Positions 44,396 through 54,092 of a DNA stretch of 64,000 bases are shown here, piece by piece; positions within the stretch are counted from its first letter, which is position 1; each line of letters opens with the position of its first letter. The DNA comes from Phaeosaccion multiseriatum (taxonomy: Eukaryota; Ochrophyta, other classes): positions 930,001 to 994,000 of the forward strand of contig OZ218965.1 in assembly GCA_965112735.1 (NCBI GenBank), written 5' to 3'. Under the pieces are notes generated by a model. That model did no database searches. It had not been told where the DNA came from and saw only the letters and a list, made by a program, of their open reading frames with translations. A program made the position numbers and the translations under genes.

Positions 44396-45544
44396 ATGTG
44401 TGTTCTCTCAAGAATAAAAAGGAGAGCTGTAATGACGGCATGCTATAGGCTCGCTCTAGGTGTGATAGCTCTTCTTTCCTCGCTTTGCGTCGCTCGAGTC
44501 CAGGCATTTGTTGCGCAGGGGGTGGGGACGCAGGGAAGTAGGAGCAGGAGCTATCAAAGGTACGAAGAAGGATCGGGCAGGGTCTAGATACTCTCCCAGG
44601 CTCTCGATCGACCTCCCTATGCTTCGTCTCTCGATCACCCTGTAACATCTCGCCCTCTTGACGCAGAGCTCCGACTGAGGTGGCAGCAACCTCCCACGAC
44701 GTGACCTTTGTCCACGACGGAAAGGAGACTGTGGTAGCTGTGGAGGAGGGAACGTGGTTTCTCGATGCCATGGAGGGGGCAGGCCTGGACGCGCCCCACT
44801 CATGCAGGTGCGATAGTCCTTGTGTCTCGCCGGGGAGGAGGTTCTGATGTTGGCGGGATCGAGGTGTGAGCTTCCGTCTTCTATGCCCCGTTCTTCAGAG
44901 GCAAACGCATTGCCTCATCTCGCGGACACCCACACTTCATCTCCTCGTGCCCTTTTCTTCTCTCGTCGTGGCGGGGGGGGGGGTTGCTGCTGTGGGTGGC
45001 ATTTTCTTTGCTAATCTAATACCCTCCTCTATCCCTTTCCCTCTCCCTGTCTGGGGCGCATTGACCTGACCCGGTGGGGGGGGAGCAGGAGCGGGCTGTG
45101 CACTGAGTGTGCGGCGATGGTGACGTCAGGAGCGGACAACGTGGAGAGAGATGCGGCGGTGCTCGACCCTGCGGTCTCTGCCAAGGGCTTCATCCTCACG
45201 TGCTCTGCGAGGTAAGGAGGGGAGGGTTTTGATATAGCAGAGCCGCAAGGGTGAAAGGAAGGCCCCCATCTCCTCCTCCTCCTCCTCCTCCTCCTGTGTG
45301 TGCGTCTATCGAGCATCGAGCATGAAGAAGAGGCCATGGAACTGCATCCACACCTGTTCTTTCTTTCTTTCGTTCTTTGTGTCCTTTCTTGGTCTGAGGA
45401 CTCAGTCACCTCGCTGCATGCCCTGCTGCCCTGTTGTTGCGTTGCGTGCTCACCGTGTGCCCTCAGCCCCAAGGGACCCGGGATAGTGATGGAGTGTGGT
45501 GTTGGCGACCGTATGTACGACGAGCAGGTGAGGAGGCAAACGAA

Positions 45545-45582
<38 letters not shown>

Positions 45583-45810
45583 TGTTGGTCACATTTCTAT
45601 CATTCACCCTCTGAGCCGTACGAAACCGCCCCCACCCCCTCTCTCTCTGCCTTGTCTCTTCTCTCCCTCTATCTCTCCCCTCCCTCCCTCCGGTCCCTCT
45701 CTCTTCCGACGCCGACACAGTATGGGAGCTTTCGAGCAGACCACGAGGCGATGCAGAGCAAGGACAAGCGGCCGGGTTCCTTCCCCTTACCCACCCAGGA
45801 GGCCGCATAG
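44396..45810 (+). CDS. Plant-type [2Fe-2S] ferredoxin with bipartite plastid targeting (five exons)
   Basis: Exons: 44396-44559, 44667-44807, 45089-45211, 45467-45527, 45721-45810; 192 residues, all junctions GT-AG and in frame. An alternative ATG at 44432 gives a cleaner signal peptide (MTACYRLALGVIALLSSLCV). This ends ARVQA-FVAQG; the Phe after the cleavage site is the mark of plastid import in algae with red-derived complex plastids. The mature part has FVHDGKETVVAVEEGTW, the cluster motif CRSGLCTEC (C-x4-C-x2-C) and the fourth ligand in GFILTCSARP, the full set of 2Fe-2S ligands. It would carry electrons from photosystem I or to plastid reductases. The C-terminus (YGSFRADHEAMQSK...) is longer than in classical ferredoxins, so it may be a specialised isoform. 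Confidence 0.88.
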
Positions 45811-46029
45811 GCTTTGAACGCCTCTGATCTCATGAGAGAGGTGCTTCTTCAGCACCACAGCCTCTCAGAAACCAACACTGTTCTTGAGGTACTGAAAAAA
45901 AACAAAAAAACAACAAAACTTCTTTATCTTTTACGTTCGTTCATGCAGCTTCCGGCAATGGCGTACAGTGCGAGCATTTGCAAGCTGCTGGGGAGAGAAG
46001 AAGCCCTTTGTTCCCCTTAATATTGGGAG
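45811..46029. other. Spacer after the ferredoxin gene
   Basis: An A-rich stretch (about 45893-45915) follows the ferredoxin stop by ~85 bases; no clear AATAAA was noticed. No other feature is seen before the right inner arm. Confidence 0.4.
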
Positions 46030-46310
46030 AGGAAGCTCTTTACTCACCCTCCTTGTAATAGAGCAGTTGCAAGGGCACCCGTTCGCGTGGGCCCATTCCG
46101 CAATTTGCTGCAAAGGGGTGGGATTTCTGACTGATGTGTCTGAATTTGACAGTAGGGGTGTAGGACAGACCCCCTACTCCTATATACACATGGCCTCCTC
46201 TGAGCGGAGCCACTGCAGCATCTCGAGGCTCTGCCCTTCCATCACAGCAACTTTGCACAGCTCTGGGTGATTCCATTTGCACAAATCACGCGCATTGGCG
46301 TACAGCCACA
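46030..46310 (-). pseudogene. Truncated 3' end of an ankyrin gene copy
   Basis: The minus strand reads NHPELCKVAVMEGQSLEMLQ and WLRSEEAMCI then a stop, followed in another frame by IAEWAHANGCPCNC, the family's last repeat. Sequence for the middle ankyrin units is missing: upstream it jumps directly to the 5' flank (46320-46600) that matches 19560-19830. Confidence 0.6.
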
Positions 46311-47021
46311 TAGGGCCATCTCAGTAGACCATTCCTCTCCATGGCAATTCCGCTGCACTCCTTTTCTCTCTATTTTCTCACTCTCCTCTCTCTTCAATGG
46401 TTTCCAAAAATCCTTGCTGACCAAGACCAGCGCTGAGGAGTGCTCCTGCGACGCGTCGCTGCTTGTGCAACGGGTACTCGTGCAACATACATGTACTCTC
46501 CTTGTATTGCTCCTGCTGCTGAGTCCTACTGCCGCTGCTTCTGCTGTTACAAATGATGTCAGGGCGATCACTTCACAGAAAAAAGTAGGGAACTGAAACT
46601 GAAATTTAGATGGGTCAACAATGAAGGCCAGCTCAGAACTTGGTTTATATGGCGGAGACCGGGCCCCATTGCTGCTATCCTACACCACTACGGTGCGCGC
46701 TGCGCGCGTTCTCTCTTCAACCACATACACACACACACACACACTCTCATCCTTGATTATTTTTTCAATTTGTTTAAGAAATTGCGCGGGGCGGAGCGAA
46801 GCATTGGAGAGCTGCGCAGTTGGGCTGTAGAAGCCGTACACAGAAGGACACTGCGTTCCCTCTGTGGCATGCAGCTGCGGCCGCTACCCTCGGACGGGCA
46901 TAAACATCTTTCGCTCCCTCACTCGCGGCGCATCAGCTCCGTGTGGCAGGAGGCATAAGCCGTCCCAACTTTACAGGCGCACGCCGTCTCTCCTTCTCAT
47001 TCAGCTCGCATCCGAGCTGCA
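46311..47021. repeat. Inner-arm flank matching 19.1-19.83 kb in reverse complement
   Basis: It mirrors the left arm on both sides of the border motif (here 46574-46606, CTGAAACTGAAATT). It includes a (CA)n run at 46728-46745 and the AT-rich block near 46755-46785. No gene is supported. Confidence 0.6.
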
Positions 47022-48218
47022 TCAGTCCGAGCATGTGCAAGGATGCCCGTTGGCGTGCACCCACTCCTTAATCTCTCTCATTGCGGCGGGATCTGTGGGC
47101 TCTCGGTGGTGACCTGAAGCTTCATCCGATGCCTTCAACTCCACAGGGCAGGCCCACTGGTCCCACTCGCACCGCACCTCCTCCGAGCGGAGCCATTGCA
47201 GCATCTCAAGGCTCTGCGCTACGCCCACTGCCGTTTGGCAGAGCTCTGGATTCCACTCACAGAACTCACGTGCATTGGCGTGCAGCCACTTGAGCACCTC
47301 CAAAGTACTGTAGGTGATGGCGAACTTGGCCCCCATTCTCCACTCACTATTCTGGGTGGCCAAGAGGGGTTGCGTCAGGGCAGCAGGGGCTGTCGCACTC
47401 TCCATCTCGGCCCTGATCTTGGGGTGCTCGAAGACCCACTTTATGACCTCGAGATTCTTGCTTTGTAGGGCGGTCAACCAGATGGTGAAACTGAAAGGCG
47501 CATTGACCTCGTCCGAGAGAAGCCACTCCAGCTTGTCCGTTGCTCCAACTAGGGCGGCATACTCGCACACTAGTGTGTCGAAACGGCATCCCTCTTTGCC
47601 AGGGAGGCCGTGCAGCCACCTCAGGATGGCAACGCCGTGCCTGCCATTCTTTATGGCTCCCCGCACCACCCGTGGTCCAGACGGACAGCCCATGTCGTAC
47701 AGCGCCTTGCACATATTAACGTCTTGCTGCATGGCTGCCGACGTGAGTGTATTCACATCCAAGAGGTACCCATGCCGCCGAGCCCAGCATATGCGGTCTA
47801 CGGACTGCGTCACACTTCCATGTGATGTGCATGGTGAAGGATGCTTACTCACGTAGGCTTTCTTCCAGCCCCAGCTGATCGAAGCAATAAAGAGATACTG
47901 CTTCGCCCCAATGAAGTCAAGGACCACGCCGCGCACATTCTCAATTTCCAGCACGTTGGGATTTTGACAAGCCCCCCTCCTCTGCGTTACACAACTGGGT
48001 GGAGTTTGCGACATGCCTTGACCCGCCGCCGGGGACTCGGACCGCACCTGGCAAGGGACCTTCCCTGTGTCCTGCTGTTCGAGTTGCTGTATGATGTCGA
48101 GCATGACGAGCTCGGTGGCCTTCAAAGGAGTGCCTTGCAGCCCCATAGGTGTCTTCTCCTGCCCTCCCTCCTCTGCTGAGCAGGGAGGTGACAGTGCCTG
48201 CTGCGCCCCCTTCTTCAT
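47022..48218 (-). CDS. Ankyrin-repeat protein with F-box-like head, intact copy
   Basis: ATG 48218 opens 398 uninterrupted residues. A Gly/Glu-rich start (MKKGAQQALSPPC) leads to a helix (LVMLDIIQQLEQQ), then ENVRGVVLDFIGAKQYLFIA and SWGWKKAYVSK (about residues 91-125). Divergent ankyrin units follow: LTSAAMQQDVNMCKALYDMG, AILRWLHGLPGKEG, LVCEYAALVGATDKLEWLLS, LEVIKWVFEHPKI, LEVLKWLHANAREFC, LEMLQWLRSEEVRC and EIKEWVHANGHPCTC. The head resembles the F-box-like N-terminus of stramenopile ankyrin families; a substrate-receptor role is inference. The frame stays open 69 codons upstream of the ATG to a TAG, so a spliced 5' exon is possible. It is the only undamaged member here and is matched by both foldback hairpins. 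Confidence 0.7.
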   Translation of the reverse strand: MKKGAQQALSPPCSAEEGGQEKTPMGLQGTPLKATELVMLDIIQQLEQQDTGKVPCQVRSESPAAGQGMSQTPPSCVTQRRGACQNPNVLEIENVRGVVLDFIGAKQYLFIASISWGWKKAYVSKHPSPCTSHGSVTQSVDRICWARRHGYLLDVNTLTSAAMQQDVNMCKALYDMGCPSGPRVVRGAIKNGRHGVAILRWLHGLPGKEGCRFDTLVCEYAALVGATDKLEWLLSDEVNAPFSFTIWLTALQSKNLEVIKWVFEHPKIRAEMESATAPAALTQPLLATQNSEWRMGAKFAITYSTLEVLKWLHANAREFCEWNPELCQTAVGVAQSLEMLQWLRSEEVRCEWDQWACPVELKASDEASGHHREPTDPAAMREIKEWVHANGHPCTCSD

Positions 48219-48871
48219 CTCCACAAAGCCTCTGGAAAAGGGGCTTTTGCGAGTAGGTGGACGGTTCCTGATGCCCAGCGCCTCAGTGCCTCCCCCTCCT
48301 GCCGCTGGTCTGCTCAAAGACCCTCCCTCCCCACGGTCGTTCCCCACAGCACTATCCTGAATCTGAAGATTCTTCTGACGTATTACTGCCACCTCCGTTG
48401 CCTCTGCTGCTACTTCTCGTGCCACCGAGTCCTATTTTCCTCCTCTTGCTATTACCGCTGTCCCTCTGCGGCCGCTGCTTCAGCTGCTATAACACGAAAC
48501 GATGTAAACAGCGTGGGGCGATCACTTCACAGAAAAAAAAACCGGGGAACTGAAACTGAAATTTAGTTTCCCCCTTGGGTAGGCCTTGGATGGAGGTATA
48601 TGGCGTACAGGGCTGAGACCGGGCCTGCTATCCTACTACAGCGCGCGTGTGCTTGAGGATTCCTTACGGGGGGACGTCTACCGTGGAGCTGTTTACGTCG
48701 CCTTCACGCCCACTGAGTCATCGTTCTTGTCCATTCGCTTAGCCGGCTCGCTGCTGCTGGGCCGGGTTTGGCCGTTACGGGCCTCTTTTTGCTCCACCCT
48801 CTCTCTATAGAGGATAATGCGTTTCCCGGTCTTTCTGCCGGTGGACTGCAGCGATTCGGCAGTCACGTCTT
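48219..48871. repeat. Inner-arm segment 5' of the intact ankyrin gene
   Basis: It matches 17090-17900 inverted. It holds the border motif at 48505-48568 (TCACTTCACAG, CTGAAACTGAAATT) and the dispersed block GTCGCCTTCACGCCCACTGA (48698-48717). It is the likely promoter and 5' leader region of the ankyrin gene on the minus strand. Confidence 0.5.
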
Positions 48872-49622
48872 CTATGCTCTCCTGTATTCGGTATTATTTC
48901 CTCCTCCTCCTTCCCCTCCTCCGTCTGCGCTGGTGGCTCCATTTCCACCGCCACTCGAGACCCTGCCGGCCTTGTTGATCCAGCAGCAAATCGGGCACTC
49001 TGCAGGGGTGTGCTTCTTGGCCTGCTCGGGGCGTGTTTTCATGCACAGATGGATGGAATGAATGGATGGATGGCAGCAGAGGGGACGGGCAGAGAGAGGC
49101 GAACGATGATCAGAGGATCTGAGCAAGAGGCGCCACACCAAAGAAAGAGAGAGGGAAGTGAACGTGCATCGCTGGGGTGAGTAACACAAACAATGGGCTG
49201 CGTCTGGACATGCCCAAACTGACTCCTACGTGTTGAAGCAACCCCACAAAGGTTCGTCAAAGACCTGTTCATGTGGACATGTTCTCTTTCTTCTCTACAG
49301 TCCCCCAGCCCCCCCACCGCCTTCAATCTTCGATACGCACCGGGCAAAACCCAACTTGCCAAAGTAGATGAGTTGAACATGCAGCTTGCTCCAGTCCTCA
49401 CGGGCAAGTGGCTGGTGGCTGCATGCACGAAGGTTCGGGCGGCGACAGGGGACACGACAGCAGGGACAGGAGGAGGGGAGGAGGGGGATGGCAGTGTATG
49501 GGAGGGGAGGGGACGTGAGGTGAGACATGTTTGGGTACAGAGACGGGGCGGGGAGAGAGGGGGGCGGAGGGGAGTGGGAGAGGGTGGGTGCTAATAAACA
49601 CCATGGGGGAGAGCGCGCGCCC

Positions 49623-49655
<33 letters not shown>

Positions 49656-49859
49656 CAGCTTTGCGAGGGAAAGGGGGGGAAAGGGTAGGGTGTTTCTCAG
49701 CAGCCGACGGAAGCGACCCACTCTAGCTAATTGGAACTGAAACTCACCTCGTGAGCGCCTCCTCTACTCTCCCCTTGACGTCCTTCTCTTCCTTTCTAAC
49801 AGTGAGGCCGCAGCGCACTGCTTGTCGGTGGATGTGCGTGTCGACCGCAAAGCCCACAT
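48872..49859 (-). pseudogene. Endonuclease III-like 3' exons, inverted second copy
   Basis: This is the reverse-complement counterpart of 16115-17086. The first exon reads FAVDTHIHRQAVRCGL, but its acceptor AAG is changed to AAT. In the second exon GGCAAGTTGGGTTTTGCCC replaces GGCAGAGAGTTTTGCCC, a two-base gain that shifts the frame just before the first cluster cysteine. It is more decayed than the left copy. Confidence 0.6.
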
Positions 49860-50089
49860 TATGATGTACAGACGAGGAGAGGACAGGGCGGGGTGACACG
49901 GCAGAGGGGGTTTTGCGTTGTTCGTTGGGGCCCCAGTGACCTCAAGTAGGGGAGATGCGGTGATGGAAAACGTCCCGCCCAAGCCCTCCACACATATATG
50001 AGTACAATCGAAAACAATGCCACTCTTGACTCTTCTTCACTCAACCATGCCAACATCCCCTACTTAACCCCCCTCCGCAACTCCCACAC
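49860..50089. repeat. Inner-arm spacer matching 15.88-16.11 kb inverted
   Basis: It mirrors the left arm without length change and holds no supported frame. Confidence 0.5.
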
Positions 50090-50250
50090 TATCCCTCCCT
50101 CCCTTCCTTCCTTCCTTCCTTCCTTCCTTCCTTCCTTCCTTCCATCCTTCCATCCTTCCATCCTTCCTTCCTTCCTTCCTTCCTTCCCTTCCTTCCTTCC
50201 TTCCTTCCTTCCTTCCTTCCCTTCCTTCCTTCCTTCCTTCCTCCCTCTCT
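50090..50250 (+). repeat. CCTT-type microsatellite
   Basis: Long runs of CCTT with interspersed CCAT units, the complement of the tract at 15765-15885 and about 40 bases longer. Confidence 0.9.
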
Positions 50251-50369
50251 CTCCCCGCCTCAGCCTCGCAAGTGCGGTCCGAGTCCCCAGCGGCGTGTCA
50301 AGTCATGTCGCATACTCAGACCACTCAGTTGTGCACGGGCCCTAAAAAAACCCAAGATGCTGGAAGAGG

Positions 50370-50870
50370 AGGATGCGTGTGCGCTGCGCGGTCGTTGACT
50401 TTTGTTGCGGCGGACCAATATCTCTTCACAGAGCTGGAAGAAAGCCTATGTGAGCAAGCATCTTTCACCATGCACATCACATGGCAGTGTGACGCAGTCC
50501 GTAGACCGCATATACTGGGCTCGGCGGCATGGGTACCTCTTGGGTGTGAACACACTCACGTCGGCAGCCATTCAGCAAGACCTACATACATGCAAGGCGC
50601 TGTACAACATGGACATGAGAAGTCCATGTTGTACAGCGCCTTGCATATATGTAGGTCTTGCTGAATGGCTGCCGAAGCGAGTGTGTTCACACCCAAGGTG
50701 TATCCATTCCGCCGAGCCGGGTATATGCGGTCCACGGACCGCGTCACACTGCCATGTGATGTGCATGGTGAAAGATGCTTGCTCACGTAGGCATTCCTCC
50801 AGCTCTGTGAAGAGATATGATGAAGAAAGTCAACGACCGCGCAGCGCACAACTTCCTCTTCCAGCACGTT
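50370..50870. repeat. Foldback hairpin of ankyrin-gene sequence (right)
   Basis: Arms of about 245 bp (50370-50613 and 50621-50870) meet at GGACATGAGAAGTCC, with nearly no loop. The left arm reads WARRHGYLLGVNTL and the inverted right arm YPARRNGYTLGVNTL; both stop at the codons KALYNMD, the same point as the left hairpin. The arms match exon sequence of the intact ankyrin gene over SVDRI...CKALY. Confidence 0.8.
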
Positions 50871-51125
50871 GGGGGGTTGTAGGGGCCGTCCACAACTGAC
50901 TGGGCCGAGTTTGCGACTTGACTTGACCCGCCGCTGGGGACTCGGACCGCACCTGCCAAGGGACCTTTCCTGTGCCCTGCTCTTCGAGTTGCTGCATAAT
51001 CTCGAGCGCGACGAGCTCGGTGGCCTTCAAAGGAGTGCCTTGCAGCCTCATCGGTGCCTTCTCCTGCCCTCCTTCCTCTGCTGAGCAGGGAGGTACAGTG
51101 CCTGCTGCGCCCCCTTCTTCATATC
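50871..51125 (-). pseudogene. Ankyrin gene 5' fragment adjoining the right hairpin
   Basis: The minus strand reads MRLQGTPLKATELVALEIMQ (ATG 51051) through SESPAAGQVKSQT and then loses frame, as in the left copy at 14965. At about 51125-51140 the ankyrin sequence (CATATCCACAAGGCC) stops abruptly and the intron of a Gly/Ser peptide copy begins. This is the junction of inner and outer arms. Confidence 0.6.
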
Positions 51126-51136
51126 CACAAGGCCTC

Positions 51137-51262
51137 TATGCGCATGTCCAATCCTTCCAGCACTTACAGTTCACGTTGATCCTCCTTGACGAGCGGCACG
51201 GTGGCGCCAGTGACGAGGGCGAGGGCGGCGATGAAGCCCAAGAGCACGTGCATGATGTTCAT
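51137..51262 (-). pseudogene. Gly/Ser-rich secreted peptide, copy E (exon 1 only)
   Basis: Exon 1 (51262-51168) is intact, with the same signal peptide and the CT|GTAAGT donor. Only about 30 bases of intron remain before the repeat junction, so exon 2 is lost. With the promoter present it could still be transcribed into the neighbouring inverted ankyrin fragment. Confidence 0.75.
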
Positions 51263-51475
51263 GGTGGTGGTAGGAGAGCTTGGAGAGACAAAGGCGTTGT
51301 CTTGGCAGGGCAGGGTTGGTTGTGATGCCCTAGGGAGGGAGTATGTCCTGTCATTCCAAGATACCTCTCAAATAAATAAAAGGCTCCAAGTGCGGCCTGA
51401 CCACCTGATTGTGGAGGGGCTCCGGGTTGGGATACCAGGCCAGTCCTTCCTCGCTGTGCTGCGGCATGGGAGGAG
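51263..51475. promoter_or_regulatory. Shared bidirectional promoter, cassette of copy E
   Basis: 213 bases between divergent ATGs, with AAATAAAAGG at 51374-51383, about 95 bases before the partner ATG at 51476. Confidence 0.55.
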
Positions 51476-51870
51476 ATGGCCATGGTCTACACTGTGGCGA
51501 CTGCCGTGTTCTGCGCTATGCTGCGTCTTCCCAACGCCGTCGGGCACGCGGTGAGTGGCGCGTGCAGGTGCGCTTGTGTGGCCTTTGAGCCCCGTGTTCT
51601 CTGGCTCCGCAGCAGGTGGTGTCTGGGCCTCCCGGTGATGGACCTTGTGGGGAATGTAAGTGCTGAGAGCGCCGTCGCTCTCGTGACTCGCAGCACGTAA
51701 CTTGTCCACAGTGTGACGGGTGCTCGCTCGCTCTGCTCCACTCGATGGTCACCTCGTCCCCGTTACTTGCTCCTTCGTTGCGGATGTGGCCTCTGATTGC
51801 GGCGATCTTGCAGTCCTTGTTCCCAATACCGGAGGCGCAGATTATGAGTACTACTACTATGATTAGGTTC
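51476..51870 (+). pseudogene. Partner gene (MAMVY family), frameshifted copy
   Basis: Exon 1 (51476-51550, MAMVYTVATAVFCAML...) ends GCG|GTGAGT. The intron has gained about 60 bases with its own CTCCGCAG acceptor at 51612. The final exon starts CACGTAACTTGTCC, one base longer than the intact copies, and has a duplicated CTCG further on. The conserved frame is therefore lost, although the Cys and YYY region is still visible in the DNA to about 51867. Confidence 0.65.
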
Positions 51871-52870
51871 GATTCGACACTTACCCTTCCCCTTCGTTCC
51901 CTTCTCGCGAGCCATAATCTTGCTTCGTCGCTCGTGCCCAGATCTGCGCGGCGTCCGGCCACTGCTGTCTCGATCTTTCACACGATGCCTGCACAGCGGA
52001 TGAGGACGAAGAAGGCGTACGAGGTGGGTGTGGTGCGCATGCCTCCTGCTCACCGATCTGACCCCCCCGTGTGGCCTGCCTGAGCTCTTGCGCACACCCT
52101 CCGCCCTTGATCTTTACGTTGCTGCTCTACGCTACTATGCGCTGCGCGCACGCTCAGGGGCTTTGCCGACTGCGTCACCACCACTAGCTACAGAGGAGAC
52201 TGGTGCCACGGGAGATTTGACGGGCGTGCCATTGAACTCTGGTGGCGCAGCAGAGGGAGCGAGCGCATGGGCACCTGGAGTGTTCGATCCGTGCTTCTCC
52301 TGAGAGGGAAGGAGGAGCGAAATAAGGTCGTGTAGTAGCGTCTTGAAGTTGGGCGGGATTGGAGGAGAGCAGAGCTGCACGGCTTGAGGGCCTGAACGCG
52401 ATCGAGAAGGATGCGCAGGTAAGGCAGAGGAAGGATAGAAGGAGTAAAGAGAGCCGAAGAAAGGTACTACCCCGCGTGATGTTCTCAGAACATGATAAAT
52501 ATATCAATACCCATTGAATAGTCGTGGCCCACGATCCTGCTCCCTCTCTGCTAGTCGTGCATGCCGCCTGCCTCACGGAGCCAGACTCGTTGACACAGTC
52601 ACCCATCGCTTCACCGCCCCCCCTTGATTTACGCTCCTCGTCAGCCTCGCTCTTCGCAACTCCCGCCGCAAGTTTGGCTGCCTCTCTTCTCCGTCAGGCC
52701 CTTTTGTGCGCTCATAGTGCCCGCACTATGTTGCCAAACCCAACAATATCTCCTCTCTCCTCGGATTATCTCGGGCCCTTATCCTCGCTCGCTCTCCGAA
52801 GCAACCCGGGCACGTCGCTAGTCGAAGCAGTTTGTACGCTATACCAGCGGATCTTCTTTTTTAAATCCTG
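51871..52870. repeat. Outer-arm sequence downstream of the partner copy
   Basis: It matches 1960-2920 in reverse complement (readings EETGATGDLTGVPLNSGGA and MAHDPAPSLLVV recur). The two arms end their match near 52750. No gene is supported beyond those repeated frames. Confidence 0.6.
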
Positions 52871-53251
52871 AGTCTCGACGCCTGCACAGGATGGTCTCTC
52901 GGATCGCCGCCGAGACCTCTGGCAATCAGCCTCTACCGTAGAGCTGGTTGCCTCACCAATACGCCCACTTAGCCATCTAGCCTCTGATTCACTCATTCAC
53001 TTTAATGCTTGCTTCGCCTTTACGCCCCCACTGTCATCTACACCTCTCTATCGCCGTGAGAAGGCAGAGCGGACGGGGATCAACGCAGACAGGGGCGCGG
53101 GGAAGGAAAGGTTCGGTGTAATCGGCAATACGGCGACAACGCAAGAGCGCCGCTTCAACAACCAACTCGAAGCAATTGCCAGTGTGTTGATTTCGTGATT
53201 CAATTATGTGTTATCCTGACCCCGGCTTATCCTGGGGTTGTCCTTTATCCT
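52871..53251. other. Remnant of cassette sequence before peptide copy C
   Basis: A decayed piece (52990-53045, containing TTACGCCCCCACTG) matches the dispersed block found at 6000, 9670, 17245, 48705 and 55220. The Cys/His-repeat unit expected here by comparison with other cassettes is missing. Confidence 0.45.
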
Positions 53252-53862
53252 CTACCATCCATGGCCATGTCCATGACCGTAGCCGTGCCACCCACGGAGG
53301 GTTCTTGCGTGCCATCCACCGTACTTCTTGTGGCCGTACTTCTTCTGGCCGCCCCAGCCGGACCCAGAGCCCCAGCCAGAGCCAGAGCCGGAGCCGGAGC
53401 CAGAGCCTGACCAGGACCCAGAGCCGGAGCCGGAGCCAGAGCCTGACCAGGACCCAGAGCCGGACCTCCAGCTGTGCGTGTGCGAACGGAGCGGGAGGAG
53501 GGCAACATGGCCAAAGTGAAGAAGGAAGACGAACGAAGACGAACGAGTCCGAGTCGAGGCCCGTCACGGGGCAGTGGAGAGGAAGAAAGAGAGGTGCGAT
53601 GGGTAGCCACACGAAGAGGTAACGAAGAGAGGAGAAGACGCGAAGCGAAGTCAGTATCGAGCGCAAGAGACCAGACAAGATAGACAGCCACGCAGAGACA
53701 AAGAAGAGGAAGAGAAGAGCGGAGCAAGCTGGGTCACAATGCGTATGTCTTTGTTTCAAGCACTCACAGTTCACGCTGGTCCTCCTCGGCGAGCGGCACG
53801 GTGGCGCCAGTGACGAGAGCGAGGGCGGCGATGAAGCCCAGGAGCACGTGCATGATGTTCAT
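53252..53862 (-). CDS. Small secreted Gly/Ser-rich peptide, copy C (two exons)
   Basis: Exon 1 is 53862-53768 (donor CT|GTGAGT) and exon 2 is 53471-53252 (acceptor CGCACAG|C); 104 residues. The signal peptide is that of copies A and B; the next segment is [11 protein letters not shown] as in copy D. The mature part has two [12 protein letters not shown] units, then [25 protein letters not shown] and an end [11 protein letters not shown]. The end is the most diverged of the four intact copies and is rich in His. The intron is about 296 bases. It pairs divergently with the intact partner gene at 54093. Confidence 0.8.
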
Positions 53863-54092
53863 GGTGGTGGTAGAGAGCTTGGAGAGACAAAGGCGTTGTC
53901 TTGGGAGGGTAGGGTTGGTTGTGATGCCCTAGGGAGGGGGTATGTCATTTCCAAGATATTTTGGTATCTCTCAAATAAAAGGCTCCAAGGGCGCTTTGAA
54001 CCGACCACCCGACTGGAGGGGCTCCGGGTTGGGATGCCAGGCCAGTCCTTACAATCCTTCCCATTCCTCGCTGTACTGCGGCATGGGAGGAG
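53863..54092. promoter_or_regulatory. Shared bidirectional promoter, cassette of copies C and H
   Basis: 230 bases between start codons, with AAATAAAAGG at 53973-53982 about 110 bases before the partner ATG. This is the only cassette besides 6748-8054 where both genes of the pair are intact. Confidence 0.6.

Noticed and set aside
49531-49740. Arg/Glu-rich frame over a GA microsatellite
   Set aside because: A (GA)n repeat reads as alternating Arg/Glu in any such frame. It lies in an intron of the glycosylase fragment.
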